Counted from the stretch's first letter, positions 7,846 to 17,618 are shown. The stretch: 64,000 nt of DNA from Haloprofundus salinisoli (GCF_020097815.1 NZ_CP083663.1:2728001-2792000), one strand, 5' to 3'. Translations and numbers: made by a program. Notes: generated from the letters alone by a model not told the origin.

Positions 7846-9774
7846 TCAGTCGAGGAAGTCGGGGGCGACTCGCTTCTCGTCGCGCTCCTCACGGAGGTGC
7901 GCGCGGAACGTATCGCGGTCCACGTCGTTCTCCTCGCGCTCGTTTCGATCGCGGACGGAGACGGTGCCCGCGCCCTCCTCGTTGTCGCCGATGATTACCA
8001 TGTACGGCACGCGGTCGGTGTGCGTGTCCTGAATTTTGCGTCCGATGGTCCACGAGCGGTTCTCGACGCCGACGCGGAGACCCTCCTCGCGGAGCTCGTC
8101 GGCCACCTGCTCGGCGTACCCGAGGTTGTCGTCGCTGATGGGCAGCACGCGAACCTGTTCGGGGGCAAGCCACAGCGGGAACTTCCCGTTGAAGTGTTCG
8201 ATGAGCACCATCAGGAAGCGCTCGTAGCTGCCGTAGAGCGCGCGGTGGATCATCACCGGGCGGTGGTCCTCGTTGTCCTCGCCCGTGTAGGTGAGGTCGA
8301 ACCTCTCGGGCATGTTGAAGTCGAGTTGGACCGTCGGACCGTCCCAACTACGACCGAGGGCGTCCTCGAAGCCGAAGTCGATCTTCGGGCCGTAGAACGC
8401 GCCGTCACCCTCTTCGAGGTGGTAGTCGATGTCGCCGCCATCGAGGACGGCCTTCAACTGCGTCTCCGCCTTCTCCCAGATCTCGTCGCTCCCGACGGAC
8501 TTCTCCGGGCGCGTCGCCAGCGCCACGTCGGCGTCGAGGTCGAACGTCTGGAACACCGTGAGGATGTTGTCGATGATGAGGTTGATCTCCGCTTCGATCT
8601 GGTCGGGGCGGACGAACAGGTGGCCGTCGTCGATGGTGAACGACCAGACGCGCGAGAGCCCCGAGAGCTCGCCGCGCTGTTCCTTCCTGTACACTTTGCC
8701 GTCCTCGAAGTAGCGGACGGGCAGGTCGCGGTAGCTCCACGACTGCTGGTCGAAGATGGTCGCGTGGCCCGGACAGTTCATCGGCTTCAGGCCGTACTCC
8801 TCGTCGTTGACGTCGAGGAGGAACATGTCGTCGACGTAGTTCTCGTAGTGGCCCGACTTCTTCCACAGCTCCGTCCGGAACAGGTGCGGCGTCTCGACGG
8901 GGTCGTAGCCCGCTTCGAGGTTGAGACTCTTCGCGTAGTCGGCGAGTTCGTCGAGGACGCGCTTGCCGTTCGGGTGGTACAGCGGCAGGCCCGGTCCCGT
9001 CACCTCGTCGATGGAGAACAGGTCGAGTTCGCGGCCGAGTTTGCGGTGGTCGCGCTCGGCGGCCTCCTCGCGTCGCTCGACGAACTCCTCCAGTTCCTGC
9101 TCGTCGGCGAACGCCGTGCCGTAGACGCGCGTCAGCGTCTCGTTCGACTCGTCGCCGCGCCAGTAGGCAGAGGAGATGTTGAGGAGTTTGAACGCGCCGA
9201 TCTCGCCCGTCGACTCGACGTGCGGGCCCTTACAGAGGTCCTCGAACTCGCCTTGGCGGTAGAAGCTGATCTCCTCCTCGTCGGCGGCCTCGGTGTCGAG
9301 GATATCCTGTTTGAACGGGTTCTCCTCGTAGTAGTCGAACGCCTCCTCGCGGCTCATCGTAAAGCGCTCGATCTCGTAGTCATCGGCGACGATGTCGGTC
9401 ATCTCCGCTTCTATCTCGCGGAGGTCGCCCTCGTCGAGGTCGACGTTCGTCACGTCGTAGTAGAATCCTTCGTCCGTCCACGGACCGATGGTCAGTTTGG
9501 CCTCGGGACGGAGTCGAAGGAGCGCCTGCGCGAAGACGTGCGCCGCCGAGTGGCGAAGGACGTCGAGATACTCGTCGGAGCCGTCGGTGACGATGACGAG
9601 TTCCGCGCCGTCGTCGAGTTCCGTCGCCTTGTCGACCAGATCGCCGTCGACGACGCCGGCCACGGTGTCCCTGCCGAGGCCCGGTCCGATCTCGTAGGCG
9701 GCGTCCTCTACCGTGGACCCCGCGGAGAGAGACAGCTCGGAGCCGTCCGGCAGGGTCACTACGATATCACTCAT
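7846..9774 (-). CDS. thrS: Threonine--tRNA ligase
   Basis: 642 residues, the length of bacterial-type ThrRS. The order is an N-terminal TGS domain (1-62), an editing domain with the HxxxH motif H75/H79 in 'RHSAAHV', the class II catalytic core with the zinc cysteine in 'LKPMNCPGH' near 330, and the anticodon-binding domain ('[13 protein letters not shown]') at the C-terminus. It charges tRNA-Thr with threonine and clears mischarged Ser. The bacterial-like N-terminal editing module is notable because many archaea carry a different, archaeal-specific editing domain. Start ATG 9774. Confidence 0.97.
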   Translation of the reverse strand: MSDIVVTLPDGSELSLSAGSTVEDAAYEIGPGLGRDTVAGVVDGDLVDKATELDDGAELVIVTDGSDEYLDVLRHSAAHVFAQALLRLRPEAKLTIGPWTDEGFYYDVTNVDLDEGDLREIEAEMTDIVADDYEIERFTMSREEAFDYYEENPFKQDILDTEAADEEEISFYRQGEFEDLCKGPHVESTGEIGAFKLLNISSAYWRGDESNETLTRVYGTAFADEQELEEFVERREEAAERDHRKLGRELDLFSIDEVTGPGLPLYHPNGKRVLDELADYAKSLNLEAGYDPVETPHLFRTELWKKSGHYENYVDDMFLLDVNDEEYGLKPMNCPGHATIFDQQSWSYRDLPVRYFEDGKVYRKEQRGELSGLSRVWSFTIDDGHLFVRPDQIEAEINLIIDNILTVFQTFDLDADVALATRPEKSVGSDEIWEKAETQLKAVLDGGDIDYHLEEGDGAFYGPKIDFGFEDALGRSWDGPTVQLDFNMPERFDLTYTGEDNEDHRPVMIHRALYGSYERFLMVLIEHFNGKFPLWLAPEQVRVLPISDDNLGYAEQVADELREEGLRVGVENRSWTIGRKIQDTHTDRVPYMVIIGDNEEGAGTVSVRDRNEREENDVDRDTFRAHLREERDEKRVAPDFLD

Positions 9775-9904
9775 GAGAGGACGAAACCGGAGGACGGGGA
9801 TAAGTGTTTTTGACCCGCGCTACCGGGGTAGCGAAAGGAATGTGTCGGCGGTTCCGACCCCGGCGGTCCCTACAGTTAAATCACAGAAGCCGGAACTGTC
9901 TGCC

Positions 9905-11395
9905 ATGCGATTCGACCGCCAAAGCGGCGTCTTTCTCCACGTCTCCTCGCTGCCCGGTCCGCACGGCATCGGCGACCTCGGCGACGGCGCGCGCGCGTTC
10001 GTCGACTTCCTCGCGAAAGCCGACCAGTCGCTGTGGCAGTTCTGCCCGCTCGGTCCGACCTCGCCGGCGCACGGCAACTCGCCGTACCAGTCGTTCTCGG
10101 CGTTCGCCGGCAACCCGCTCTTCGTCGACCTCCGAGACCTGCTCGACCGAGGGTGGCTCACCGACGGAGACCTCAAGCCCGTCCCCGAGTTCGACCCCCA
10201 CGAGACCGATTACCAGCGGGTTTCGGAGTACAAACGCTCGCTGCTCGAAACCGCGTTCGAGCGGTTCGAGTCGGAGGCCTCGAACGACGAACACGAGGCG
10301 TTCGAGGCGTTCCGCGAACGTGAGTCCTCGTGGCTCGACGACTACACGCTGTTCATCTCGCTGAAGGAAGCACACGACCACGTCGCGTGGATCGAGTGGC
10401 CCGAGGAACTGAAGACGAGAGACGAGACGGCGCTCGAACGCGCCCGAGACGACCTCGAAAGCGAGCGACGCTACCACGCGTTCTGTCAGTACCTCTTCGA
10501 CGAACAGTGGCGCGAGCTCAAGTCCTACGCCAACGACGAGGGTATCTCGCTCGTCGGTGACCTGCCCATCTACGTCGCCCTCGACAGCGCGGACGTGTGG
10601 GCGTCGCCGGAGGCGTTCGACCTCGACGAGAACAACGAACCCGCGGCCGTCGCGGGCGTGCCGCCGCAGTTCGGCGACAGCGGCCAGCGCTGGGGCAACC
10701 CTCTCTACGACTGGGACTATCTCCGCGAGACCGACTACGAGTGGTGGCGTCGACGCCTCTCGCGGCTGTTCGACCTCGTCGATACCGCCCGTCTCGACCA
10801 CTTCAAGGGGTTCGACGAGCACTGGGCGATTCCCGCCGACGCCGACGACCCCGCCGCCGGATCGTGGCGCGACGCGCCCGGCTACGACTTCTTCGAGACG
10901 ATAGAGCGCGAGTTGGGCGACCTCCCGTTCGTCGTCGAAGATTTGGGGTTCATCGACGAGCAGCTCGCCGCCTTCCGCGACCACCTCGAGCTCCCCGGCA
11001 TGCGCGTGCCGCACTACGCCGACTGGTGCCGCGAGGGCGACATGAACCAACCGATGCACTACCCCCACGGCAGCATCGGCTACACCGCCACCCACGACAC
11101 CGACACCACGGTCGGCTACTACCAGAGTCTGCCCGACCACCAGAAGGACTGCCTACACTACAACCTCGGCGTCGACGGTAGCGAGATCAACTGGTCGCTC
11201 ATCGAAGCGGTGTGGAACTCAGAAGCCGTCTTGGCGATGACGACGGTACCCGATCTCCTCGGTTTGGGTTCGGAAGCGCGGTTCAACACGCCCGGAACGG
11301 CGGAAGGAAACTGGTCGTGGCGGTGTACGTGCGAGGGACTGGACGAGGGTGTCGCCGAACGGCTTCGGGGCGTGACAGATTTCACGATTCGGTAG
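9905..11395 (+). CDS. malQ: 4-alpha-glucanotransferase (amylomaltase)
   Basis: 496 residues from ATG 9905; the sequence 'GVFLHVSSLPGPHGIGDLG' is the GH77 amylomaltase opening and 'QFCPLGPTSPAHGNSPYQSFSAFAGNP' (split here for reading) continues the donor site. The GH77 catalytic triad is present as the Asp in 'ARLDHFKGF' (about 298), the Glu in 'VVEDLGFI' (about 345) and the Asp in 'THDTDTT' (about 399). It moves maltosyl or longer glucan units between alpha-1,4-glucans in the cytoplasm. It is divergent from thrS, with about 130 bases of shared promoter region. Confidence 0.95.
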   Translation: MRFDRQSGVFLHVSSLPGPHGIGDLGDGARAFVDFLAKADQSLWQFCPLGPTSPAHGNSPYQSFSAFAGNPLFVDLRDLLDRGWLTDGDLKPVPEFDPHETDYQRVSEYKRSLLETAFERFESEASNDEHEAFEAFRERESSWLDDYTLFISLKEAHDHVAWIEWPEELKTRDETALERARDDLESERRYHAFCQYLFDEQWRELKSYANDEGISLVGDLPIYVALDSADVWASPEAFDLDENNEPAAVAGVPPQFGDSGQRWGNPLYDWDYLRETDYEWWRRRLSRLFDLVDTARLDHFKGFDEHWAIPADADDPAAGSWRDAPGYDFFETIERELGDLPFVVEDLGFIDEQLAAFRDHLELPGMRVPHYADWCREGDMNQPMHYPHGSIGYTATHDTDTTVGYYQSLPDHQKDCLHYNLGVDGSEINWSLIEAVWNSEAVLAMTTVPDLLGLGSEARFNTPGTAEGNWSWRCTCEGLDEGVAERLRGVTDFTIR

Positions 11396-11414
11396 CCGGA
11401 TCGGGGCATCCGTC

Positions 11415-12470
11415 TCACCGAAGCTCTCGCAACCCGGCCGAGAGAAACAGCGAACTCAGGCCCCCGACCAGAAGCAGGAACCAGTACGAGCAGAGTCGAT
11501 AGACCAAGACGGCAGCGGCGGCCGTCTCCAATCCGACTTCGGCGAACAGCACGACGGCCGCGGTCAACCCCACTTCGGTCCCGCCCAACCCGCCGGGCGT
11601 CGGCAGCAACGTCGCCAGCCCCGCGGCCGGGACGACGAACAGCACGAGCGCCAGCGGGAGCGACTGACCGACGGCGAGCGACCCCAGATAGAGTGGGAGC
11701 GCGAACAGCACCCACCCGACGGCGGCGTACGTCGCCGCCCAGACGACCGTCCGGCGGTCGCCGGTCGCGCGGTCGAACGTCTCGAAGAACTCGTCGAGGC
11801 CGCGGTCCACTGCTTCGGGAGCGAGACGGCGCTGCATCCGCGGCCCGGCCCGACGGAACACCGTCCGGCCGACCATCGCAACGCCGCGGACGACGCGCCG
11901 AAACGCTGTCCGCCGCTTGACGAATCCAGCGACCGCGAGAGCGACGAGCGTCAGAACGGCAACCAGTCCGAGCGCGGCGAGTTCGGTCCCGGAGGCGACG
12001 CCGTCGGCGACGACGAACCACCCGAAGCCGACGCCGGCGACGGCCAACGACGCGACGAAAACGACGAGCTCGCTCGCGGTCACCGAGGCGAACGTCCCCC
12101 GGTAGTCGAGATCAGTCTCTTCTGCCAGCACGTACGCCATGAGCGGAACCCCGCCAGCGTGACCGAACGGGAGAAGCTGCTTGGCGAACGTCCCCGTGAG
12201 ATACCCCAGCCGAACTCGTCCGGTCGGTACCACGGGGTCGACGGACCGAAGAAACAGCAGCGTCGAACTGCTCCACGCCAACTGCGCGAGGAGACTCGCG
12301 ACGAGCGCCGCTCCCACCAGAAGCGGGTCCATCGTCCGCAACTCGACGAAGACCCCGCGCCAACTCACGCCCGACAGGCCGACCAACGCCGCGAGCGCGA
12401 CGACGACAGCGACACCCGCGACGACGCGCTTGCGCATCGACCCGACGCGAGTGACCCCTGTCGTTTCCAT
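11415..12470 (-). CDS. LPG-synthase transmembrane-region (UPF0104/AglD-C-like) membrane protein
   Basis: 351 residues with about eight transmembrane helices. The signatures of the UPF0104 / lysylphosphatidylglycerol synthase transmembrane family are visible: 'GTFAKQLLPFGHAGGVPLMAYVL' near 90-115 and 'LLPTPGGLGGTEVGLTAAVV' near 290-310. The family includes flippase-type segments linked to lipid or dolichol-glycan export in membranes. There is no attached synthase or glycosyltransferase domain. It converges on malQ and is divergent from the amidohydrolase gene. Confidence 0.85.
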   Translation of the reverse strand: METTGVTRVGSMRKRVVAGVAVVVALAALVGLSGVSWRGVFVELRTMDPLLVGAALVASLLAQLAWSSSTLLFLRSVDPVVPTGRVRLGYLTGTFAKQLLPFGHAGGVPLMAYVLAEETDLDYRGTFASVTASELVVFVASLAVAGVGFGWFVVADGVASGTELAALGLVAVLTLVALAVAGFVKRRTAFRRVVRGVAMVGRTVFRRAGPRMQRRLAPEAVDRGLDEFFETFDRATGDRRTVVWAATYAAVGWVLFALPLYLGSLAVGQSLPLALVLFVVPAAGLATLLPTPGGLGGTEVGLTAAVVLFAEVGLETAAAAVLVYRLCSYWFLLLVGGLSSLFLSAGLRELR

Positions 12471-12591
12471 GCAGAGTGATAGTTTCGGAAGACAGTATGA
12501 GTCTTCTGTCTGTCACGTGTCTGAACGAATCGACTGCGCACGGATAGCCGCGGGGACAAGCGACATACTCGTCCGCCGCAACCACCCGTCC

Positions 12592-13854
12592 ATGCACGTC
12601 GACGCAGACCGCCTCCGGGCGGACATCGAAGCGAACGCCGAGTTCGGCGACGTAGCCGCCGAAGAGGGTCGCGGTCGGACCGTCCTCTGCGGTACCGAGG
12701 CGAACCGCCAAGCCCGCGAGTACTTCGTCGACCGACTCGACGACGCCGGTCTCCACGTCGACATCGACGCCGTCGGCAACGTCTCGGGGACGTGGACGCC
12801 CGATTCCGCGGACGAGACTGCCGCACCCGTCGCATTCGGCAGCCACCTCGATTCGGTGCCGGAGGGCGGCATCTTCGACGGTCCGCTCGGCGTCTACGCC
12901 GCGCTCGAAAGCGTCCGTGCGATGCAGGAGTCGAACGTCGAACCCGAACGCCCCCTCGTCGTCGTCTCGTTCACCGAGGAGGAGGGCCAGCGCTTCGCCG
13001 ACGGCCTGCTCGGTTCCTCGGTCTCGGTCGGCAAGCGCAGCGTCGAGGAGGCGCTCGCGCTCGAAGACAGCGACGGAACAACGCTCGGGGACGCCCTCGA
13101 CGACATCGGCTTCCGCGGCGAGGGACTGCTCGACGCGAGCGAGTGGGACGCGTGGTACGAACTGCACATCGAACAGGACACCCAACTCGAACGCGCCGAC
13201 GTTCCGGTGGGCGTCGTGACGACCATCACGGGTATCACCCACTGCGAAGCGACCGTCGTCGGCGAGGCCAACCATGCCGGGGCGACGCCGATGGACGAGC
13301 GAACCGACGCGCTCGCGGCGGCCGCCGAGTTCGTCCTCGACGTGGAGCGCGCGGCCAACAGCGTGGTCGACGACTCCAGCGACTCCGCGGTGGGTACGGT
13401 CGGGTCGCTCGACGTCTCGCCGAACGCGACGAACGTCGTCCCCGGCCGCGTCGAGATGGGCGTCGACGTCCGCGACGTCGTGTACCAGTCGATGCAGACG
13501 ATCGTTGACGCGGCCCGGGAGAGCCTGACCCGCCTCGAAACCGAGCGCGGCGTCGACACCGAGTTCGCGCGTCCGTTCGACCTCGAACCGACGCCGATGG
13601 CCGACCGACTCCGCGAGGCGGCCCACTCCGCGGGAAAGGCCGCCGGCATCGGGACGATGGAGATGCACTCGGGGGCGGCCCACGACACGATGCACGTCGC
13701 CGACGTGACCGACGCGGCGCTGCTGTTCGCGCCGTCGCGCGACGGTATCTCGCACAACCCGCGCGAGTGGACCGACTGGGACGACTGCGCGGCGGCGACG
13801 CGCGTGCTCGCCGGGGCCGTCGCCGCCGCGGCCGGCGCGAGAGCTGACGAGTAG
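12592..13854 (+). CDS. Zn-dependent M20-family amidohydrolase (allantoate / N-carbamoyl-amino acid hydrolase type)
   Basis: 420 residues from ATG 12592; a longer frame exists upstream but lies in the promoter region. Metal-binding motifs of the AllC/HyuC branch are clear: 'FGSHLDSVPEGGIFDGPLG' near 82-100, 'SFTEEEGQRF' near 125-134, and a dimerisation domain with 'GEANHAGATPMDERTDAL' near 225. These enzymes hydrolyse ureido carbons from N-carbamoyl compounds or allantoate. The exact substrate cannot be told. No urea or purine-breakdown neighbours are present. Confidence 0.88.
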   Translation: MHVDADRLRADIEANAEFGDVAAEEGRGRTVLCGTEANRQAREYFVDRLDDAGLHVDIDAVGNVSGTWTPDSADETAAPVAFGSHLDSVPEGGIFDGPLGVYAALESVRAMQESNVEPERPLVVVSFTEEEGQRFADGLLGSSVSVGKRSVEEALALEDSDGTTLGDALDDIGFRGEGLLDASEWDAWYELHIEQDTQLERADVPVGVVTTITGITHCEATVVGEANHAGATPMDERTDALAAAAEFVLDVERAANSVVDDSSDSAVGTVGSLDVSPNATNVVPGRVEMGVDVRDVVYQSMQTIVDAARESLTRLETERGVDTEFARPFDLEPTPMADRLREAAHSAGKAAGIGTMEMHSGAAHDTMHVADVTDAALLFAPSRDGISHNPREWTDWDDCAAATRVLAGAVAAAAGARADE

Positions 13855-13918
13855 CCGCCTCCGGTCGCCGCCGCCGAACATCGAAACCCGCAAGCCCGCG
13901 GGAACTAACGGAGAGACG

Positions 13919-14848
13919 ATGGAGCGAGGGACGATTCCGCTCGACGACCTGGCCGGGGAGTTCGACCTCCAAGCGACCGTCGAGAGCGGTCAGTCGTATC
14001 TCTGGGACCGCGCCGACGGCGGCATGTACGAGACGATAGTCGCCCACGGCGGCGACCACTGGTACGAGACGGTCGTGCCCCGGATAGACGGCGTGAGCGA
14101 CGAGCAGGCGGTTTTGCGCGTGCGACAGGTCGGCGACCCCGCCACCGGGAGATTGGAGTGGGAGTCGAACGTCGACGCCGTACCGCTTCTCACCCACCTG
14201 CTGCGCCTCGACGACGACCTCGACGCGATTCTCGGCGCGACCCCAGACGACCCGCTGCTCCGCCGGGCCTACGACGCTTACCGCGGCATGCGACTCGTCC
14301 GCGACCCGCCGTTCGCCTGTCTCATCTCGTTCATCTGCTCGGCGCAGATGCGCGTCTCGCGCATTCACGGCATGCAGACGGCGATGGCCCGCGAGTTCGG
14401 CGACCGGTTCGAGTTCGACGGCGAGACGTACTACGCGTTTCCGACGGCCGCGCAGCTGGCCGAGCGGACCGAGGACGAACTCCGGGAGCTGAAACTCGGC
14501 TACCGCGCGCCCTACGTCCGACGGAGCGCGGAGATGGTCGCTTCGGGCGAGGCGCACCCCGACGAGGCGCTTGGCCTCGATTACGAGGACGCCCGCGAGT
14601 CGCTGACGCGGTTCGTCGGCGTCGGCGACAAGGTGGCCGACTGCGTCCTCCTCTTCTCGCTGGGCTTTCTGGAAGCGGTCCCGCTGGACACGTGGATTCA
14701 GACGGCCATCGCCGACCACTACCCCGACTGCGAACGGGGCAGCTACCGCGAGACGTCGCGGGCGATACGCGAACGGTTCGGCGGCGACTACGCGGGCTAC
14801 GCTCAGACGTACGTCTTCTACTACCTGCGCGCCGGCGGCGCGATATAA
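13919..14848 (+). CDS. OGG1-type 8-oxoguanine DNA glycosylase / AP lyase
   Basis: 309 residues. The N-terminal half has the OGG1 opening 'LDDLAGEFDLQATVESGQSYLW', and residues about 120-290 are the HhH-GPD fold with 'FICSAQMRVSRI', the hairpin 'FVGVGDKVADCVLLF' (catalytic Lys about 238) and 'VPLDTWIQ' (catalytic Asp about 258). It excises oxidised guanine and nicks the abasic site, protecting the chromosome from oxidative damage. It lies 64 bases after the amidohydrolase on the same strand. Confidence 0.9.
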   Translation: MERGTIPLDDLAGEFDLQATVESGQSYLWDRADGGMYETIVAHGGDHWYETVVPRIDGVSDEQAVLRVRQVGDPATGRLEWESNVDAVPLLTHLLRLDDDLDAILGATPDDPLLRRAYDAYRGMRLVRDPPFACLISFICSAQMRVSRIHGMQTAMAREFGDRFEFDGETYYAFPTAAQLAERTEDELRELKLGYRAPYVRRSAEMVASGEAHPDEALGLDYEDARESLTRFVGVGDKVADCVLLFSLGFLEAVPLDTWIQTAIADHYPDCERGSYRETSRAIRERFGGDYAGYAQTYVFYYLRAGGAI

Positions 14849-14968
14849 CACCGTCGGCGACGCTCGAGGCACCGGACCCGTCGAGTTTGCTTGACTGTCC
14901 GCCTCCGGTGACGAACACGCGACACCGAGCGAAAGTCTATGCGTTTCGATGAGTTACCACTACCCACT

Positions 14969-15436
14969 ATGGACTGCAGAGTCGTCGTAGAGGCGGCCGT
15001 GCCCGTCTACGACGTGGGGACGACGGACGAAGCGGTCCGCATCGCTATCTCCAAAACCGGCGAGATGCTCAACCCGGACCTCAACTACGTCGAGATCAAT
15101 ATGGGGAGCCGACAGTCGCCGTCCGGCGAGGAACTCCCGCCGGCGTTCATCGCCGCCGACGAGGCGCTCGTCGCTCTCGAACTGGAGATGACCGTCTTCA
15201 ACGTCGAACGCGAAGAGCACGCGTCGAGAATCGCCCGAAAAGAGATCGGCCAGCGTCTGGACAACATCCCGCTCAAGGTGCTGGAAGTAACCATCGTCGC
15301 CGACGAAACGGACGAAAACGAGGGAGAGAACGCAGAGGGGTCGCCCGACGGGGACGCGCAGAACGACTCCGAGTCGGACGACGACGAGTTGCTGCCGGAG
15401 TTCGAGGAGATGGTCGACGAAGAGAGCGACGGCTGA
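14969..15436 (+). CDS. DUF555 / UPF0212 family protein
   Basis: 155 residues from ATG 14969; an in-frame ATG at 14939 is possible but the family begins 'MDCRVVVEAAVPVYDV'. The conserved core, including 'ISKTGEMLNPDLNYVEI' and 'NVEREEHASRIARKEIG', runs to about residue 110. A highly acidic tail of about 45 residues follows. The family is archaeal and of unknown function. It is followed by a convergent UPF0058 gene. Confidence 0.88.
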   Translation: MDCRVVVEAAVPVYDVGTTDEAVRIAISKTGEMLNPDLNYVEINMGSRQSPSGEELPPAFIAADEALVALELEMTVFNVEREEHASRIARKEIGQRLDNIPLKVLEVTIVADETDENEGENAEGSPDGDAQNDSESDDDELLPEFEEMVDEESDG

Positions 15437-15475
15437 CCTGTCGAGGTAGATTCGAGAGAACCTGCAGTCGACGAC

Positions 15476-15712
15476 TCAGTCGGCTTTCGGCGCGACGGTC
15501 TCCGGCTCGGTCTCTTCCATCGAGGCCGTGATGCCTTTTGCGAGTTTGAAGACGGCGGCCTTGTGGTCTGTTTTCGACTTGTGAATAGATGTCGGACGAA
15601 CGCCAAGTTCGTTGTATTCAGTGAGGTCGAGTTCGGTGTCTTTCCAATGTTCCTGCTGGCTTCGTACCTCTGCAAGCAGGCCGTGAAGGTGAATGAGCTC
15701 CTGCTTCTTCAT
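15476..15712 (-). CDS. UPF0058 family protein
   Basis: 78 residues beginning 'MKKQELIHLHGLLAEVR', the typical UPF0058 N-terminus with its conserved HLH segment; a second ATG two codons upstream (15718) is less likely. Helical and acidic, with 'RPTSIHKSKTDHKAAVF' in the middle. Function is unknown; the family is common in euryarchaea. The start lies about 31 bases after a good TATA box, so the mRNA should be nearly leaderless. Confidence 0.85.
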   Translation of the reverse strand: MKKQELIHLHGLLAEVRSQQEHWKDTELDLTEYNELGVRPTSIHKSKTDHKAAVFKLAKGITASMEETEPETVAPKAD

Positions 15713-15739
15713 GAGCAAATTCTCGTTGATACTCGATGC

Positions 15740-15747
15740 TTATAGTA
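15740..15747 (-). promoter_or_regulatory. TATA box of the UPF0058 gene
   Basis: Minus-strand TACTATAA centred near 15743, about 31 bases before the ATG at 15712. With the usual 26-base spacing to the start site, the leader would be about 5 nt. This supports the chosen start codon. Confidence 0.6.
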
Positions 15748-15873
15748 CTATCTTGAGTCTCGTTAGCACAGTGCTGTGCGAGAGACTCTCTATCTCCCGA
15801 TAGTGGTGTTTCTATGAGGTGAGGGAGTTTCCGGTCGTGAACGTTTTACCGTCCGCGTGTTGACCGGTGAAAT

Positions 15874-16278
15874 ATGGAGTACGACGACCAACTCGAGAGG
15901 GCGCTCGCGGAGTCTCCCGACATCGAAAGCACCGGTAGTCGGTTCGAGGTCCCCGACCCGAACGTCCGACCGGAAGGAAACATGACGGTTTTCGAAAACT
16001 TCCAGTCGGTGGTCGACAAACTCGACCGCGACGAGTCGGACGTCCTGAAGTTCCTCCAGACAGAACTGGGGACGAGCGGACAGATCGACGAGAGCGGGCG
16101 CGCCCGCCTGACGGGAGATTTCCGCCGGGACCGCGTCGCCCGCGCCGTCGAGGAGTACACCGAGGCGTTCGTCCTCTGCCCGGAGTGCGGGCTTCCGGAT
16201 ACGCGCCTCGTCGACGAACGCGAGGCGACGATGCTGAAATGCGACGCCTGCGGCGCGCTGTCGTCGATGGGTCAGTGA
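15874..16278 (+). CDS. Translation initiation factor 2 subunit beta
   Basis: 134 residues, the usual length of archaeal aIF2-beta. The middle holds 'GNMTVFENFQSVVDKLDR' and 'LKFLQTELGTSGQID', and the C-terminus carries a C4 zinc ribbon (C102, C105, C123, C126, 'LCPECGLPDT' and 'LKCDACGA'). It is part of the aIF2 heterotrimer that brings initiator tRNA to the ribosome. It converges with a small zinc-ribbon gene downstream. Confidence 0.95.
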   Translation: MEYDDQLERALAESPDIESTGSRFEVPDPNVRPEGNMTVFENFQSVVDKLDRDESDVLKFLQTELGTSGQIDESGRARLTGDFRRDRVARAVEEYTEAFVLCPECGLPDTRLVDEREATMLKCDACGALSSMGQ

Positions 16279-16314
16279 CGCCGCTCGTGGCGACAGGAAC
16301 CTGAGGAAGAGACG

Positions 16315-16494
16315 CTATTCGAACTGCTTTACGGTGTTCAGGTCGGATTCCGTCCGCATGAATTCGGCCAACCGACGCGTCGCGTGACAGTTAGGGCAAC
16401 TGAAGTTCGCGCGATGGCCGGGCAACTCGCTGGGACCGGACTCCCAGTCTTTTCCACACTCGGGACACAACAAGCGAACGAACGCTTCGACCAT
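16315..16494 (-). CDS. Small zinc-ribbon protein (59 residues)
   Basis: The chosen start is the ATG at 16494, giving 'MVEAFVRLLCPECGKDW'; an ATG nine codons upstream adds a basic extension less typical of the family. Two CPxC knuckles (CPECG and CPNCH) about 23 residues apart form a classic C4 zinc ribbon. The protein ends 'DLNTVKQFE'. It resembles a group of conserved haloarchaeal mini zinc-finger proteins; function is unknown. Confidence 0.75.
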   Translation of the reverse strand: MVEAFVRLLCPECGKDWESGPSELPGHRANFSCPNCHATRRLAEFMRTESDLNTVKQFE

Positions 16495-16548
16495 ACGCCT
16501 GACCGACGGGAGCGACTTCAATAAAAGTTTGTGCCGCTCTCACACGCT

Positions 16549-17517
16549 TCAGGCGAACAGCCCGGCGTCTTCGGCTTCTAGGAGCTCCTTGTACCGGTTG
16601 CGGATGGTGACTTCGCTGATGTTGGCGACGTCACTGACCTCGCTCTGGGTCACCTTCTCGTTGGTCAGCAGTGCGGCGGCGTAGACGGACGCCGCGGCGA
16701 GACCGACGGGCGACTTCCCGGAGTGGATTCCCTTCTCCTTGGCCGTCTTCAGCAGCTGGCGGGCGCGGCGTTCGGCCTCGTCGGAGAGGTCGAGCGCCGA
16801 GGCGAACCGCGGCACGTACTGCTCGGGGTCGGCGGGCTGAATTTCGAGTTTCAGCTCGCGGACGACGTAGCGGTACGTCCGGGTGAGCTCCATCTTCTCG
16901 ACGCGGGAGACGATCGCGATCTCGTCGAGGCTGCGGGGCATCCCGGCCTGACGCGCGGCGGCGTAGAGACTCGCCGTGGCGACGCCCTCGATGGAGCGAC
17001 CGGGGAGCAGGTCCTCTGCTAACGCACGGCGGTAGATGACCGAGGCCGTTTCGCGGACGTTCTCGGGAAGTCCGAGCGCAGAGGCCATGCGGTCGATCTC
17101 GCCGAGCGCCTGCTTCAGGTTGCGCTCTTTCGAGTCGCGGGTGCGGAAGCGCTCGTTCCACGTGCGGAGTCGCTGCATCTGCTGGCGCTGGCGGCTCGAC
17201 AGCGAGTTGCCGTAGGCGTCCTTGTTCTGCCAGCCGATGTTCGTCGACAGCCCCTTGTCGTGCATCATCTTCGTCGTCGGCGCACCGACGCGGGACTTCG
17301 AGTCGCGCTCTGCGCTATCGAAGGCGCGCCACTCGGGGCCGCGGTCGACGGAGTCTTCCTCGACGACGAGGCCGCAGTCGGTACAGACGGTCTCACCGTG
17401 TTCGGTGTCGCTGACGAGTTGGCCGCCACACTCGGGACAGGTGCGTACCGACTCGCTCTCTCGTTCTCGTTCTGATTCCGTTTCTCCGGTGTAGGTACGG
17501 ATGGTTGTGTCGGTCAT
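16549..17517 (-). CDS. tfb: Transcription initiation factor TFB (TFIIB homologue)
   Basis: 322 residues. The N-terminal zinc ribbon uses C27, C30, C45 and C48 ('CPECGGQLV', 'CTDCGLVV'), followed by the B-finger region 'DRGPEWRAFD', and two cyclin repeats. The second repeat ends in the BRE-reading helix 'NISEVTIRNRYKELL'. It bridges TBP-bound promoters to RNA polymerase. Haloarchaea usually carry several TFBs with different promoter preferences; this is one of them. Its own promoter has a striking perfect palindrome, described separately. Confidence 0.96.
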   Translation of the reverse strand: MTDTTIRTYTGETESERERESESVRTCPECGGQLVSDTEHGETVCTDCGLVVEEDSVDRGPEWRAFDSAERDSKSRVGAPTTKMMHDKGLSTNIGWQNKDAYGNSLSSRQRQQMQRLRTWNERFRTRDSKERNLKQALGEIDRMASALGLPENVRETASVIYRRALAEDLLPGRSIEGVATASLYAAARQAGMPRSLDEIAIVSRVEKMELTRTYRYVVRELKLEIQPADPEQYVPRFASALDLSDEAERRARQLLKTAKEKGIHSGKSPVGLAAASVYAAALLTNEKVTQSEVSDVANISEVTIRNRYKELLEAEDAGLFA

Positions 17518-17582
17518 GGTGGTCCTCGTATTAGTGGCGGACCGCTATCCGGAAGGAGAAATATGGAGAATACGCCGGATCG

Positions 17583-17603
17583 GTCCTTACCCACAGTAAG
17601 GAC
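17583..17603 (-). promoter_or_regulatory. Perfect palindrome at the tfb start site (candidate operator)
   Basis: Arms GTCCTTAC and GTAAGGAC are perfect inverted repeats around the spacer CCACA. The minus-strand TATA box at 17609-17618 places transcription start near 17588, inside the palindrome. A bound regulator would block initiation. Confidence 0.6.
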
Positions 17604-17608
17604 GCAAC

Positions 17609-17618
17609 CTTTATAAAT
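17609..17618 (-). promoter_or_regulatory. tfb TATA box
   Basis: ATTTATAAAG on the minus strand is a near-consensus archaeal TATA box. It is the only one within 100 bases upstream of the tfb start at 17517 and implies a leader of about 70 nt. Confidence 0.6.

Noticed and set aside
7609-9813. 734-residue frame on the plus strand over thrS
   Set aside because: It is a shadow of the thrS coding strand in G+C-rich DNA: Val/Arg/Asp-rich with no domain, and thrS itself is certain.
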